From Sulfuricella sp. (GTDB lineage Bacteria > Pseudomonadota > Gammaproteobacteria > Burkholderiales > Sulfuricellaceae): DNA of 64,000 bases. Below, piece after piece: positions 45,800 to 55,325 of this stretch (positions within the stretch are counted from its first letter, which is position 1; the number at the start of each line of letters is the position of its first letter). The DNA is taken from positions 61,478-125,477 of the forward strand of contig JAGXQV010000024.1 of assembly GCA_018336195.1 (NCBI GenBank). The letters are read 5' to 3'. Below the pieces are notes generated by a model that was not told the DNA's origin, made no database searches, and saw only the letters and a list, made by a program, of their open reading frames with translations. Made by a program: the position numbers and the translations under genes.

Positions 45800-48259
45800 A
45801 TGAACAGACCACCGCTTTCCGATGTCGCAATTGCACGTGCTTTCATTGGTTGGCGTGAGCGCCGCCGCTGTGGTTTCGTGTCGCTACCCGCCGAGGAGCA
45901 GGTCAAACCCGGCGCGAGGGAGTTTTCAAGTTTCAAGATTAGCGGCGGACTCCTCAAGGAGTTCGATAACCTGATTCTCGAAAAAGCTTACCCCCACTTG
46001 ACTGACGACGAGCGGGAAAATGCGATTGTGGCGTTTTTCCAAAAATACCGGGATTTTCCCGGCTGGCATCGCGCGATGCTCGAAGGGCTACCCCTGAATT
46101 TCGAGTTTTTCGGCGGGCAGCCGCAAGTGGAACTCAATATGCTGCCCTTGTTGCGCAAGACGGAGAGCGACGGGGACGCGCTGGCGATGCTGGCCTTCGT
46201 TCAGCAAGCCGACTGGTGGCAGGCTGCCGAACTGGAAACATGGGGTGGGCAGATCGGCTGTGCCGACCGGGGGCTGAACAGCCTGCTGAAGAAAGGCACT
46301 GTGGAGAACCACGTCCATATGGAAGGCGGTTATACCGTGCCGCATAACTGGATGCTCATTCTTTTCGGTGAACTCAGTTTGAACGCAATCGACAAGTATT
46401 CGATTTCCGCTCAGGAAAAATCCGAAGGAACATCGCTGTCGGAAATTCAGGAGGATGTTTGGGACATCCAGAAGGGATTGAATGCCTGGACTCACCTGCT
46501 TACCAAGTTCGCCCGCGCGCAATACGACGAACCCGCCATTCCCACCAGCCACCCGATACGTACACTACCCCTTCCCGATTTTGATCCGCCGCCGCTAGAG
46601 CGGCGGGTTTTGCCCGTGACCCAACCGCAGCGCGATGCATTGACTCTGGAAAGGTGTGTTTTGGCGTGGGCTTGGCATCAAGCGCTGAGTAATCCCTGCG
46701 ATGACGCCAGTGAAGAAGAAAAGCAGCATGTCATCAATCAGTTGGATAAGTATCTTTTTGCCAAGAATCTGTTTCTTAAAGCGGTCATTCAATATCCTGG
46801 TTCGCCGCCGGGGCTGACCCGCTTCAAGAAACATTTCAAGAGGCACAAAGCCTCGGCCCGCTATTCCCCGTCGCGTTCCGTCATGATGTATTCCTTTGCG
46901 ACGCTTTTGGAAAACATCGCCGATAACCCGCATCTCGAAAAACTGGAATTTCGCATCGCGCCTTGCGACGACGTTCGCGGCTATATCAATTTTTTCCAGG
47001 CATGGAATGGGCTGGCCGGAAAGTTTCAGGAAGAGGCGAACGAGGACAACGAGCGCCTTGCCAAACTCTACCGGAACACCCGATTTATCATCCATTTCAT
47101 CCGCGACCCGAAGGGGATAGGGGATACGCCATCTTTTCACAGGCTCAGACGGCAGCTTGGCGTTCAATCGGCAATTCTGCACCATTTTCGCGTTCGCCAC
47201 CCCGACCTGGCGAAGCTGATTGTCGCCATCGACGTGGCGAACCTGGAGAGGGAATGCCCGCCGGAGATTTTCGCGCCGTTTCTGCGCTTGCTGCGGGAAC
47301 CCCATTTGGCTCGCCCAAACACGGCAAGCGATTGGGATGAAATCGGATTTAAGGAAACAGACCCGGATTACACGGATAAATGGCGCCGGGTGGAACTTGC
47401 AGGCTCGTTGCTGACGCCTTCGCTGCCCAAGCTGGGGCTGACTTACCACGCGGGTGAGGATTTCTTTAACCCTCTTGACGGCATGAGACAAATGGATGGC
47501 GCAATTCGCTACTGCAAAATGGCGGCTGGCGACAGGATAGGTCATGGCTTGGCAGCGGGCATGGACTTGGATAAGTTCTTTTCTTCTGCTGCCTCGCAAA
47601 CGTCGATGCCGCAAGGCGCCATCCTGGATACGCTGGTATGGCTGTACCAGCGCACCGCCGGGCAAATACCGCCAGCAGAATCCCGTGCGCTTGATGACGC
47701 AAAAAACGAACTGAGCCATAAAATTTATGGCTGCCGGATTGAATGGCGAACATTGGAAGAATTGGCTGAATTGCGTTTCAAACTTCCTCCCAACGTTGAA
47801 CGCTATCGGGAACATCCCAAAAAGCTTAGTCAAAGTTCGCAGGCGGATGAGGTTTTATTGCAGGAGCACTTCGACCCAGATATTGCCGACCGCAGAAAAG
47901 TCTGGATCAACCAATACCGTTATTTTTCGAATCTGCCGACCATCTGCCGCATTGCGCAGGAATCCTTCATGCAGGAAATCAACGCGAAGAGAATCATCGT
48001 TGAGTTCAACCCGAGTTCCAACCAATCGCTTCTTCGTATCGACACCCTTGCCCAGCACCCTTATTGGGGCTATCGATCATTGCTGGGAAAAGCGCCGGAA
48101 GTCACCATCAATACCGACGATCCGGGCGTATTCAACACGCGGCAGGATATCGAATACGGTTTGATGTTCCATTCCATGCTCAAGCGTTTACCCATTGAAG
48201 CGGCGCTGGATGAACTGGAACAAATCAGGGTTAGAGGCTTTACTTCGCATTTCGGCTAG
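45800..48259 (+). CDS. rdrB: RADAR system adenosine deaminase RdrB
   Basis: An 819-residue divergent adenosine deaminase, far longer than housekeeping Add enzymes (about 340 aa) but close to RdrB. The zinc and catalytic residues are all visible in order: NHVHMEGG (His171, His173), YHAGED (His550, Glu553), DRIGHG (His582), and INTDDPG (Asp773, Asp774). The large insertion between the first pair of histidines and HAGE is typical of RdrB. It starts 33 bases after rdrA and ends five bases before the EEP gene. Active-site integrity predicts a functional deaminase acting on adenosine nucleotides or RNA with RdrA. Confidence 0.88.
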   Translation: MNRPPLSDVAIARAFIGWRERRRCGFVSLPAEEQVKPGAREFSSFKISGGLLKEFDNLILEKAYPHLTDDERENAIVAFFQKYRDFPGWHRAMLEGLPLNFEFFGGQPQVELNMLPLLRKTESDGDALAMLAFVQQADWWQAAELETWGGQIGCADRGLNSLLKKGTVENHVHMEGGYTVPHNWMLILFGELSLNAIDKYSISAQEKSEGTSLSEIQEDVWDIQKGLNAWTHLLTKFARAQYDEPAIPTSHPIRTLPLPDFDPPPLERRVLPVTQPQRDALTLERCVLAWAWHQALSNPCDDASEEEKQHVINQLDKYLFAKNLFLKAVIQYPGSPPGLTRFKKHFKRHKASARYSPSRSVMMYSFATLLENIADNPHLEKLEFRIAPCDDVRGYINFFQAWNGLAGKFQEEANEDNERLAKLYRNTRFIIHFIRDPKGIGDTPSFHRLRRQLGVQSAILHHFRVRHPDLAKLIVAIDVANLERECPPEIFAPFLRLLREPHLARPNTASDWDEIGFKETDPDYTDKWRRVELAGSLLTPSLPKLGLTYHAGEDFFNPLDGMRQMDGAIRYCKMAAGDRIGHGLAAGMDLDKFFSSAASQTSMPQGAILDTLVWLYQRTAGQIPPAESRALDDAKNELSHKIYGCRIEWRTLEELAELRFKLPPNVERYREHPKKLSQSSQADEVLLQEHFDPDIADRRKVWINQYRYFSNLPTICRIAQESFMQEINAKRIIVEFNPSSNQSLLRIDTLAQHPYWGYRSLLGKAPEVTINTDDPGVFNTRQDIEYGLMFHSMLKRLPIEAALDELEQIRVRGFTSHFG

Positions 48260-48264
48260 AGAAA

Positions 48265-49278
48265 ATGCGTGCATTCAGCGTATTGGATAGCAATGGGGCG
48301 CTGACTATTCTGTGCCGAAATCTGTATCTAGGTGCCGACTATCTGGCGCTTTTTCCGCCATACGAAGAAAAGCGACCACTGGGTCTGATCGTAAACGCCT
48401 TCTTCCGCATGGTGGAAAAAACTCGCTATCCGGAACGGGCAAAGTTGTTGGCCATGGAAATTGCCACCCGCACTCCGCATATCGTGTGCCTCCAGGAGGT
48501 ATTTCACTACCGACTTCAGGAGCCGTTTGCCCAGTCCCCCACCATTGATCTGGATTTTTTGGACATTTTGCTCCGCGAACTGGCACTGCTCCGAGAAAAC
48601 TATCAGATAGCCACGGAGGCTCTTGCCACGGAGGCGCGGCTACCCATTATTCGGAATGGGCGGATTCAAAGCCTCCAAGTTATTGACCGCGATGTCATCC
48701 TTGTTCGAAACGGCATGAATTTCCACTCTGGCGGGTATGCGCAGTTCAGGGAGATACACACCCTTGATCTACCCAACCGAACCCATGAAGAAAAACGCGC
48801 CATCTCGATCCGTCGAGCGTACGGATGGATAAAGGTGGTTTGGTACGGACTAACAATTCAGGTGTTCAACACCCATCTTGATGACTCTTCAGATGCAGTT
48901 CAACTTTCCCAGGCCCGTGAACTCTGCAATTTGCTCATGACTGAAATAGGTCCGGTGGTAATCGCTGGCGATATGAATGCCGTTCCCGGAAGCAATACTT
49001 ACAAAGCATTCCTGGACGCTGGATTCAGTGATCCTTTCCAAACCGATGGGAAAGACACTTACGGGGCAAAAGCCGACCTAAGCGATAATCCCCTAGTTTT
49101 TGCGGAACGGATTGACCATATTTTCATGCGCGGCCCTCTGGAATGTCGTGCCGTTGAACATTTTGGAGACAATCCAGACGCAAGAACCGCACCGCCGAAA
49201 CTCTGGCCTAGCGATCACGCCGGCTTAATGGCAGTGTTGAAACCTATTCCCCCTTCTTGTTACCACCCGATGGCGTAA
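48265..49278 (+). CDS. Endonuclease/exonuclease/phosphatase (EEP) family protein, RADAR-linked
   Basis: A 337-residue DNase I-like metal-dependent hydrolase. Catalytic motifs: CLQEVFHYR (metal Glu), FNTHLDDS, GDMNAVPG (Asp/Asn) and WPSDHAGLM (Asp/His pair). N-terminal CRNLYLGADY is common in one group of this superfamily. ATG lies five bases after rdrB with AGAG just before it, so it is certainly in the rdr operon. Not part of the described RADAR core as I know it; it might cleave deaminated nucleic acid or act on inosine nucleotides, or be an unrelated passenger (inference). Confidence 0.84.
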   Translation: MRAFSVLDSNGALTILCRNLYLGADYLALFPPYEEKRPLGLIVNAFFRMVEKTRYPERAKLLAMEIATRTPHIVCLQEVFHYRLQEPFAQSPTIDLDFLDILLRELALLRENYQIATEALATEARLPIIRNGRIQSLQVIDRDVILVRNGMNFHSGGYAQFREIHTLDLPNRTHEEKRAISIRRAYGWIKVVWYGLTIQVFNTHLDDSSDAVQLSQARELCNLLMTEIGPVVIAGDMNAVPGSNTYKAFLDAGFSDPFQTDGKDTYGAKADLSDNPLVFAERIDHIFMRGPLECRAVEHFGDNPDARTAPPKLWPSDHAGLMAVLKPIPPSCYHPMA

Positions 49279-49295
49279 TTGGTCAGTCAGCCAGC

Positions 49296-49338
49296 TTGAA
49301 TTGCCCACCCGCAAGTGATATAAATCACGGTATATACC
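49296..49338 (+). promoter_or_regulatory. Candidate vapBC promoter with two palindromic operators
   Basis: A -35 candidate TTGAAT (49296-49301) and -10 candidate TATAAA (49319-49324) are 17 bases apart. A palindrome GTGATATAAATCAC (49315-49328) overlaps the -10, and GGTATATACC (49329-49338) follows directly. VapB antitoxins commonly bind such palindromes and autoregulate. The arrangement predicts repression by VapB or VapBC. Confidence 0.7.
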
Positions 49339-49356
49339 ATCGTACCGGGGGACGCC

Positions 49357-49614
49357 ATGCAAACCGCCAAACTCTTCAAGAATGGCCGCAGCCAGGCCGT
49401 GCGGCTGCCTGCCGAGTTCCGTTTCGAGGGTGACGAAGTATTGATCCGGCGCGACCCGCTTACCGGAGATGTGATCCTCAGTCCGCGCAATCGCAAGTTC
49501 GAGGATTGGCTCAAATTGCGCGACAAGCTACTTCCACTGATCCCGCCCGAAGAACTGGATGCGCTGGATAATCTGCGCGACTTAGGCCCAGCCGTCGAGC
49601 GCGACTGGCCATGA
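49357..49614 (+). CDS. vapB: VapB-type antitoxin (AbrB/MazE fold)
   Basis: An 85-residue antitoxin. The N-terminal swapped-hairpin DNA-binding domain is clear in [20 protein letters not shown]; the acidic C-terminal half should bind and neutralise VapC. A GGGGGA ribosome-binding stretch precedes the ATG. The vapC start overlaps its stop (ATGA). Neutralises the toxin encoded next and represses the operon, by analogy with the family. Confidence 0.92.
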   Translation: MQTAKLFKNGRSQAVRLPAEFRFEGDEVLIRRDPLTGDVILSPRNRKFEDWLKLRDKLLPLIPPEELDALDNLRDLGPAVERDWP

Positions 49615-50021
49615 ACGGCTTACTGATTCTGGACACCAATGCCGTCTCAGCGATTACCAAAGGACGGGCCGAATCACTGAATACGATCCTGACCGAAACC
49701 CCGTACTGTATTTCGGTAATCACCGAAGCGGAGTTGCGCTTCGGCTTAGCGCGCCGTCCCGTCAATGCCGACTTGCGGCGCATCGTCGAAAACTTTCTGG
49801 CATCCGTGGATATCCTGCCCTGGACATCGGCCTGCGCCGCGCAATATGGTTTTCTGTGTACCGAACTGGAACTGCGGGGCAAAACCCTTGCACCGATGGA
49901 TTTGCTCATCGCCGCCCAAGCCGTCGCCGCCGGCTGCCCCCTGGTCAGCGCCGACCGTGCCTTTACCCAGGTGCCCGGCTTGCAGGTGTTCGACTGGTCG
50001 GCCCCCGCCAATGGAAACTAA
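49611..50021 (+). CDS. vapC: VapC PIN-domain ribonuclease toxin
   Basis: A 136-residue PIN-domain toxin with the four acidic residues in place: Asp8 (LLILDTNAV), Glu41 (TEAELRFG), Asp97 (APMDLLIAA) and Asp115 (SADRAF). VapC toxins cut tRNA or rRNA. With VapB it sits just inside the right end of the putative island, 18 bases before the duplicated glmS end, where it could stabilise the island by addiction (inference). Confidence 0.93.
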   Translation: MNGLLILDTNAVSAITKGRAESLNTILTETPYCISVITEAELRFGLARRPVNADLRRIVENFLASVDILPWTSACAAQYGFLCTELELRGKTLAPMDLLIAAQAVAAGCPLVSADRAFTQVPGLQVFDWSAPANGN

Positions 50022-50039
50022 AATCTCCTTATCCCCGCC

Positions 50040-50099
50040 AAAAGGCACCGACGTGGATAAGCCGCGCAACCTGGCGAAGTCGGTGACGGTGGAGTAAGC
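50040..50099. repeat. Right copy of glmS 3'-end direct repeat (putative attachment site)
   Basis: Nineteen codons of glmS end, including a stop (TAA at 50095-50097), lying without the rest of the gene directly after vapC. It differs from the left copy only at three silent third positions. The displaced stub marks the right edge of an island of about 12 kb between the two copies. Silent differences suggest that one copy came in from a related genome. Confidence 0.9.
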
Positions 50100-50200
50100 G
50101 CCAAAACACGGGAAACGCCCCCGATTTCCCCATCATTAGACGCTGCCAACATTGGATAACTGCTATCATTTACTATTCGTCTAGTGCAGGGAGTATGGGA

Positions 50201-50821
50201 ATGTTCAAGAAATTATTTCTGGTGTTTTTCCCGATTCTGTCCCTTTCCGGTTCAGCCCAGGCGGCGGCCACCAACGAGGAAATGGATTGCCTGTTCAATT
50301 GGGCGGAAAGGAGCTACGCCCAGCTTTTTTCACCCGCGCAAGCGCCGTCCCAAGCCTTGGGCGCCTATTACTACCGCTATTATTCCGCCACCAATGCCTA
50401 TCTGGGGGTAGACAAGGATCAGCAACATGCGGTCTTGCTGTTTGGCGGCGCGATGCAGGACTTGGGCGATGTCGCCCCCTTCATCGCATCCGCCGGGTGC
50501 GGCGCCTCCTCCTCGACAGGAACCCAGGGGATGAGTTATGCCGGAACCTGGACCTGGTCGGCCGGCGCCTACTATACGGTGCAGTTCGTCCTCACCCAGA
50601 ACGGCAATGACCTGACCGCGCAAATCCCCGCCACCGGGCAACACTTCACCGGCAAACTCGATGGAACGACCGCGGTATTTGTCGAGGACGACGGGAAAGC
50701 CACCGCGCAGGCCACGGTGACGGCGGTTTCCGCCAACGCGGTAGACTTGAAGATGGATAGCTGTGCACCGGCGCTGATGTGCATGTTGCCCGCCGGGTCC
50801 GTAGTCCGTCTGACCAGATAA
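50201..50821 (+). CDS. Secreted protein of unknown function
   Basis: A 206-residue protein with a clear Sec signal peptide ([21 protein letters not shown], slightly over 20 residues, cleavage after AQA). The mature N-terminal domain has [25 protein letters not shown] and a closing Cys, a small domain I have seen recurring in betaproteobacterial exported proteins without a known role. The C-terminal half ([17 protein letters not shown]) looks like a beta-rich lipocalin-like or DUF fold. I take ATG 50201 instead of 50195 because GGAG lies seven bases before it. First gene beyond the island. Confidence 0.75.
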   Translation: MFKKLFLVFFPILSLSGSAQAAATNEEMDCLFNWAERSYAQLFSPAQAPSQALGAYYYRYYSATNAYLGVDKDQQHAVLLFGGAMQDLGDVAPFIASAGCGASSSTGTQGMSYAGTWTWSAGAYYTVQFVLTQNGNDLTAQIPATGQHFTGKLDGTTAVFVEDDGKATAQATVTAVSANAVDLKMDSCAPALMCMLPAGSVVRLTR

Positions 50822-50975
50822 AGAAAACGGGCTGCGGGAGGGCCGATTCGGGCATTCCCGCCGGTTATTCCCCGTTGCTGTCACGCCGCCGGAAATCCCC
50901 GTTCCTCGCACTGTTCCTGGAGATGGCGATTGCCGGCAAAGTTGTCGATCACGCCCGCAAAATGGGAGGGCGCTT

Positions 50976-53900
50976 ATGATAAAAGTAGAAAATTGCCTCA
51001 AACCCGCCTGGGTGCGCCAGCAGTTCGACCTAGCGTTCCCCGCGCTCCCCCCCGGCAGCGGCGCGATGCTGCAGCTTGGCGGCAAGCGTTTGGTGGAGGT
51101 GAACGATAGCGGCCGTGACCTGACCTCGGGCACCGAGGGAGTAAGCACCTTCCCCTTGATGCTGGAAGGCGAGCGAGCCGGGACTTTGCTGCTAAGCCTG
51201 CCGGCGGGGAGCGACCCGGCGCAGGCGCAGGTCTGGGGAAACAATCTTATCCAGGTTCTGCAAGGGATGCTGGAATCCGAGCATGGACGCCGTTCGGCGG
51301 CGAGCGAGACCCTCGAAAGCTACCGCGAGGTGGCGTTGCTGCAACGCGCCGTCACCGACCTCAACCATTCACTCAAGCCCGCTGCGGTAATTGCCGCGCT
51401 GCTCAAGGAATTCAACGGGGTCAACAGCAGCGCGGACTACGGCGCGGTATTTCCTTACGCCGCCGACAGCGGTCAATACACCCTAGATCAATCCTTCGGC
51501 GAGGATGCTGCACAAGCGTTCACCAAACTCAAGGACAGCCAGCCGTTTGCCGACATGGCCGCGCGCGAAAGCGGCGACATCGCCAACGATTTGCGGTCCT
51601 CCCCGCAATGGGCCGAAATCGCGGGCAAATTTGGCGCGCTGCTATGGTTGCCGCTGGTCGCGCAGGGCGAGAAACTCGGCCTGCTGGTGCTGGGGTCGCG
51701 GCACCCGGAAGCCTTCAGCGCCGCCGACCTCAAGCGCGCGCAAACCCTGGCCTCCGTTGCCGCCATCGCGCTGCGCAATGCCCAGCTTTACATGGTCTCG
51801 CGCCCCGCGTTGACGCTTCTTCCCGGCAGGAAAAAGAAGGCACTGAAGCTCAAGCAATTCTCCCTGTGGTTCTCGTTGGCGGTATTTGTCGCGCTGAGCG
51901 CCAACACCCTGTTCCTGCTGATGATCCAGAAATCCTACGACAGCGTGGTCACGGTGCAGGAACACCGGCAACGCGCGATGTCGCTGGCCAACGAGTTGCG
52001 CCAGGAAACCGAACAACTGACGCGCCTGGTGCGGGCCTATACCAGTACCGGCGAAACACGCTACCTGACCTATTACTACGACATCCTGGCGATCCGCCAG
52101 GGTGAGAAGCCGCAACCGGAAAAATACGTTTCCGACGCCTATTGGGACATGGCGATTGCCGGTGAAATTCAGCACCGTTTCCCCGAGAACGGGGAGAAGC
52201 GTTCGCTGGCGGATCGCATGAAGTCGCTGGGATTCAGCAAGGAGGAATTCGCCGCGCTCAGCAAGATTACCGCCGCGATCGAGGCGATGAAGCAAGTCGA
52301 GCAGATCGCCTTTGCCGCGACCCAGGGCCTCTACGACCCGGAAACCGAGGATTTCGTCTCGGACGGCAAGCCCCACCTGGAATTCGCCAGCCAGCAGGTA
52401 CACAGCCAGAAGTACAACCAACTCAAGGCGAATCTGGTCAAGGCCGTGGTGGGACTGGTTTCGATGGTGGACGAACGCACCAATGCTGCGGTGAGCAAGG
52501 CGACAAAAGACCTGGAGCGCTGGATCTACCTGACCTTCGGCAGCGTGCTGTTCACCTTCGCGATGGTGTTGGTCGCCTTCCAAGTGATCCGCCGCCGGGT
52601 GCTGCAGCCGATCGACCTGCTATCGCAAGCCGCCGGCCACCTGGCGCAAGGGGATTATTCCACCCGTACCGGGATCGGCAGCGGCGGCACGGCAAGCGGT
52701 GGCGTGGCGCGGAATTCCGGCAGTGAGCGGGGCGTCGAGGAACTGCTGGCGCTGGGCGCCATTTTCGACGCCATGGCCGAGTCCATCGAGAAAGACATCA
52801 AGCTGCGCCAGCAAACCCTCCAGGAACTGGAGGCCGCCAACCAGAAGGCCGAGGATGCCACCCGCGCCAAATCGATGTTCCTCGCCAACATGAGCCACGA
52901 GATTCGCACCCCGATGAACGCCATCATCGGCATGGCCTACCTGGCGCTCAAGACCGAACTGTCGCCGCGCCAGAAGGATTACATCGAGAAGGTGCACAAC
53001 GCCGCCAAGTCGCTGCTCGGCATCATCAACGACATCCTCGATTTCTCCAAGGTCGAGGCCGGCAAGCTGGAGTTGGAACAAGCGCGCTTCATCCTTGAAG
53101 ACGTGGTCGGCAATTCCCTGTCGCTGTTGCGCCAGAAGGCCCGCGAAAAGGAAATCGAATTGCTTTTCGACATCGCCGATCCCCTGCTGCTCGGCGACAG
53201 CGGGGCACTGCTCGGCGACCCCCTGCGCCTCGGGCAGATTCTCACCAACCTTCTGTCGAATTCGGTCAAATTCACCCATCAAGGGTACGTCAAGCTCACC
53301 GTCAACGCCGAACAACGCAGCGACGACGAGGTCATGCTGCGCTTTTGCGTGCACGACACCGGCATCGGCATGACGCCCGAGCAGGTAAGCAACCTGTTCC
53401 AGGAATTCACCCAGGCCGACGGCTCGACCACCCGTAAGTACGGGGGCACCGGGCTGGGCTTGACCATCTCGAAGAAACTGGTCGAACTGATGGGCGGGCG
53501 TATCTGGGTGGAAAGCGCGGCGGGACAGGGTTCCAGCTTCATTTTCACCGGCCGTTTCCCGATCGCCAAGCCGGTGCCGCCCGCCGCCGCCGTGCTGCCG
53601 GGCGTCGACGTACTGCGCGTGCTGGTGGTGGACGACCAGCACGAAGCCCAGTTGGTGCTGGTCGATCTGCTCGGTGCCCTCGGCGTCGCTGCGGCGCATG
53701 GTCAGGACATCGCCTGCGCTTCGAGCGGCGCGGAAGCGCTGGCGATGATCCGGCACGCGGTCGATGCCGGGAAACCCTATGACCTGCTGCTGGTGGATTG
53801 GGTGATGCCGGAAATGGACGGCGGCGCGGTGCTGCAAGCCCTGCATAACGACGGCATGGCCCATCCGCCGCTGTCGGTGGTGGTCTCCGCCTACGATTCG

Positions 53901-55325
53901 GAAATGATCCATGAAGCGGCGGAACGTCTCGGCGCCCAGCATTTCCTGCCCAAGCCGGTATTGCCGGAAGCCTTGCGCAAGCTGCTCAACACCCTCACCG
54001 GCAATACCGTCGAGGATCGCAACGGCAGCTACGCCAGCCGCGTCGAAGCCAACCTCAACGGAATGCGGGTACTGCTGGCGGAAGACCATCCGATCAATCA
54101 GCAACTGGCGGTGGAACTGATGGAAAGCCGCGGCATCGCGGTGACGGTCGCCAACAACGGTCAGGAAGCGCTCGACAAACTGGCCGCCTCCGCCCCCGAC
54201 CATTACCACCTGGTGTTCATGGACCTGCAAATGCCGGTGATGGACGGCTACGAGGCAACCCGCCGGCTGCGCGCCGATCCGCGCTATTTCGCGCTGCCCC
54301 TGGTGGCCATGACCGCCCATGCGATGGTCGACGAACGCGACCGCTGCCTGGCGCTGGGCATGAACGGCCACCTCAGCAAACCGATCGAGCCGGACGACTT
54401 GTACGCCACCCTGGCGCGCTACTACACCAACCCGGACGCCTCGGCGGCGGCTCCCATTGCAAAAAGCACCGCCAGCGCGGCACTCGGCGAGGACGCCGGG
54501 CCGCCTTTGCCCGAGATCGCCGGGCTGGATAGCGCGGGCGGGCTGCGCCGCGCCGGCAACAAGATCAAGCTGTATCGGCAGATGCTCGCCATGTTCGCCA
54601 GCGACTTCGCCGATTGCCACGCCACCTTTACCCGCCTGTTCGGCGCCGCCCACTGGGAAGAAGCGGAGCGCCAGGCCCACACCCTCAAGGGGCTGGCCGG
54701 CACCCTGGGCGCCAATGAATTGCAGCCGCTGGGAGCCGCCCTTGAAACCGCCTGCAAGGCCCGCCAAGAGGGGGCCGCCGGCGCCGCACTGGCTGCCCTG
54801 ATGCCGCAATTGACGCCGCTGCTGGCCGCCCTGCGCCAGTACTTTGCCGAAGCGCCGGAAGAAGCCCCTGAAACCACGGTCGGGCAGCCGGGCCAGTTGC
54901 CCGACTGTCTGCCACAACTGCGCCAGTTGTTGGCCGAGGGCGACGGTGACGCCATCGATCTGTGGGACCGGCATCATAAGGAATTTGCCGGTGCCCTGGC
55001 GCCGCAATCGGTGCAGCGCATCGACACCGCCCTGCGAAATTTCGAGTTCGACAGCGCCCTAGCCGAGTTGCCGACGGACGCGCCGGCTGCCCCACAGCCC
55101 GCCATGCTCCCCGATTGCCTGCCGCAACTGCGCCACCTGTTGACCGAAGGCGACGGCGACGCCATCGAACTGTGGGAAAAGCATCACCGGGAATTCACCG
55201 GTACTCTCGCACCGCAATTGATACAGCGCATTGACACGGCCCTGCAAAACTTCGAATTTGACGGTGCATTGGCGGTGTTGGCCGAATTGCCGGACAGCAC
55301 GCCCATGAACGGAGAAAAATCATGA
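50976..55325 (+). CDS. Hybrid sensor histidine kinase (GAF-TM-HAMP-HisKA-HATPase-REC-REC-HPt)
   Basis: A 1449-residue membrane phosphorelay protein. A GAF-like domain lies at about 130-275, TM1 at 295-317, a periplasmic sensor at about 320-515, TM2 at 516-538 and HAMP at about 542-600. HisKA has [15 protein letters not shown] with His641; the HATPase has [18 protein letters not shown]. Two receivers carry Asp941 and Asp1083 ([16 protein letters not shown]), and an HPt domain carries His1235 ([13 protein letters not shown]). The last 150 residues hold two copies of a motif beginning [20 protein letters not shown]. Strong GGAGG site. Its stop overlaps the start of the REC-HD-GYP gene, its likely output. 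Confidence 0.93.
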   Translation: MIKVENCLKPAWVRQQFDLAFPALPPGSGAMLQLGGKRLVEVNDSGRDLTSGTEGVSTFPLMLEGERAGTLLLSLPAGSDPAQAQVWGNNLIQVLQGMLESEHGRRSAASETLESYREVALLQRAVTDLNHSLKPAAVIAALLKEFNGVNSSADYGAVFPYAADSGQYTLDQSFGEDAAQAFTKLKDSQPFADMAARESGDIANDLRSSPQWAEIAGKFGALLWLPLVAQGEKLGLLVLGSRHPEAFSAADLKRAQTLASVAAIALRNAQLYMVSRPALTLLPGRKKKALKLKQFSLWFSLAVFVALSANTLFLLMIQKSYDSVVTVQEHRQRAMSLANELRQETEQLTRLVRAYTSTGETRYLTYYYDILAIRQGEKPQPEKYVSDAYWDMAIAGEIQHRFPENGEKRSLADRMKSLGFSKEEFAALSKITAAIEAMKQVEQIAFAATQGLYDPETEDFVSDGKPHLEFASQQVHSQKYNQLKANLVKAVVGLVSMVDERTNAAVSKATKDLERWIYLTFGSVLFTFAMVLVAFQVIRRRVLQPIDLLSQAAGHLAQGDYSTRTGIGSGGTASGGVARNSGSERGVEELLALGAIFDAMAESIEKDIKLRQQTLQELEAANQKAEDATRAKSMFLANMSHEIRTPMNAIIGMAYLALKTELSPRQKDYIEKVHNAAKSLLGIINDILDFSKVEAGKLELEQARFILEDVVGNSLSLLRQKAREKEIELLFDIADPLLLGDSGALLGDPLRLGQILTNLLSNSVKFTHQGYVKLTVNAEQRSDDEVMLRFCVHDTGIGMTPEQVSNLFQEFTQADGSTTRKYGGTGLGLTISKKLVELMGGRIWVESAAGQGSSFIFTGRFPIAKPVPPAAAVLPGVDVLRVLVVDDQHEAQLVLVDLLGALGVAAAHGQDIACASSGAEALAMIRHAVDAGKPYDLLLVDWVMPEMDGGAVLQALHNDGMAHPPLSVVVSAYDSEMIHEAAERLGAQHFLPKPVLPEALRKLLNTLTGNTVEDRNGSYASRVEANLNGMRVLLAEDHPINQQLAVELMESRGIAVTVANNGQEALDKLAASAPDHYHLVFMDLQMPVMDGYEATRRLRADPRYFALPLVAMTAHAMVDERDRCLALGMNGHLSKPIEPDDLYATLARYYTNPDASAAAPIAKSTASAALGEDAGPPLPEIAGLDSAGGLRRAGNKIKLYRQMLAMFASDFADCHATFTRLFGAAHWEEAERQAHTLKGLAGTLGANELQPLGAALETACKARQEGAAGAALAALMPQLTPLLAALRQYFAEAPEEAPETTVGQPGQLPDCLPQLRQLLAEGDGDAIDLWDRHHKEFAGALAPQSVQRIDTALRNFEFDSALAELPTDAPAAPQPAMLPDCLPQLRHLLTEGDGDAIELWEKHHREFTGTLAPQLIQRIDTALQNFEFDGALAVLAELPDSTPMNGEKS

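Noticed and set aside
45800..48259. The adenosine-deaminase-like gene as housekeeping add
   Set aside because: It is more than twice the normal length, has a long insertion between the zinc motifs, and sits directly after a P-loop ATPase as in RADAR.
38075..50099. A complete Tn7-like transposon at glmS
   Set aside because: No tnsABCDE genes or Tn7-type end repeats are visible, and Tn7 makes a 5-base target duplication, not a copy of the glmS end. Only the choice of site is similar.
52620..55007. 795-codon antisense frame opposite the hybrid kinase, and similar antisense frames opposite glmU, glmS and zorA
   Set aside because: High G+C coding strands often leave the opposite strand open. The predicted products are low-complexity and unlike known proteins.
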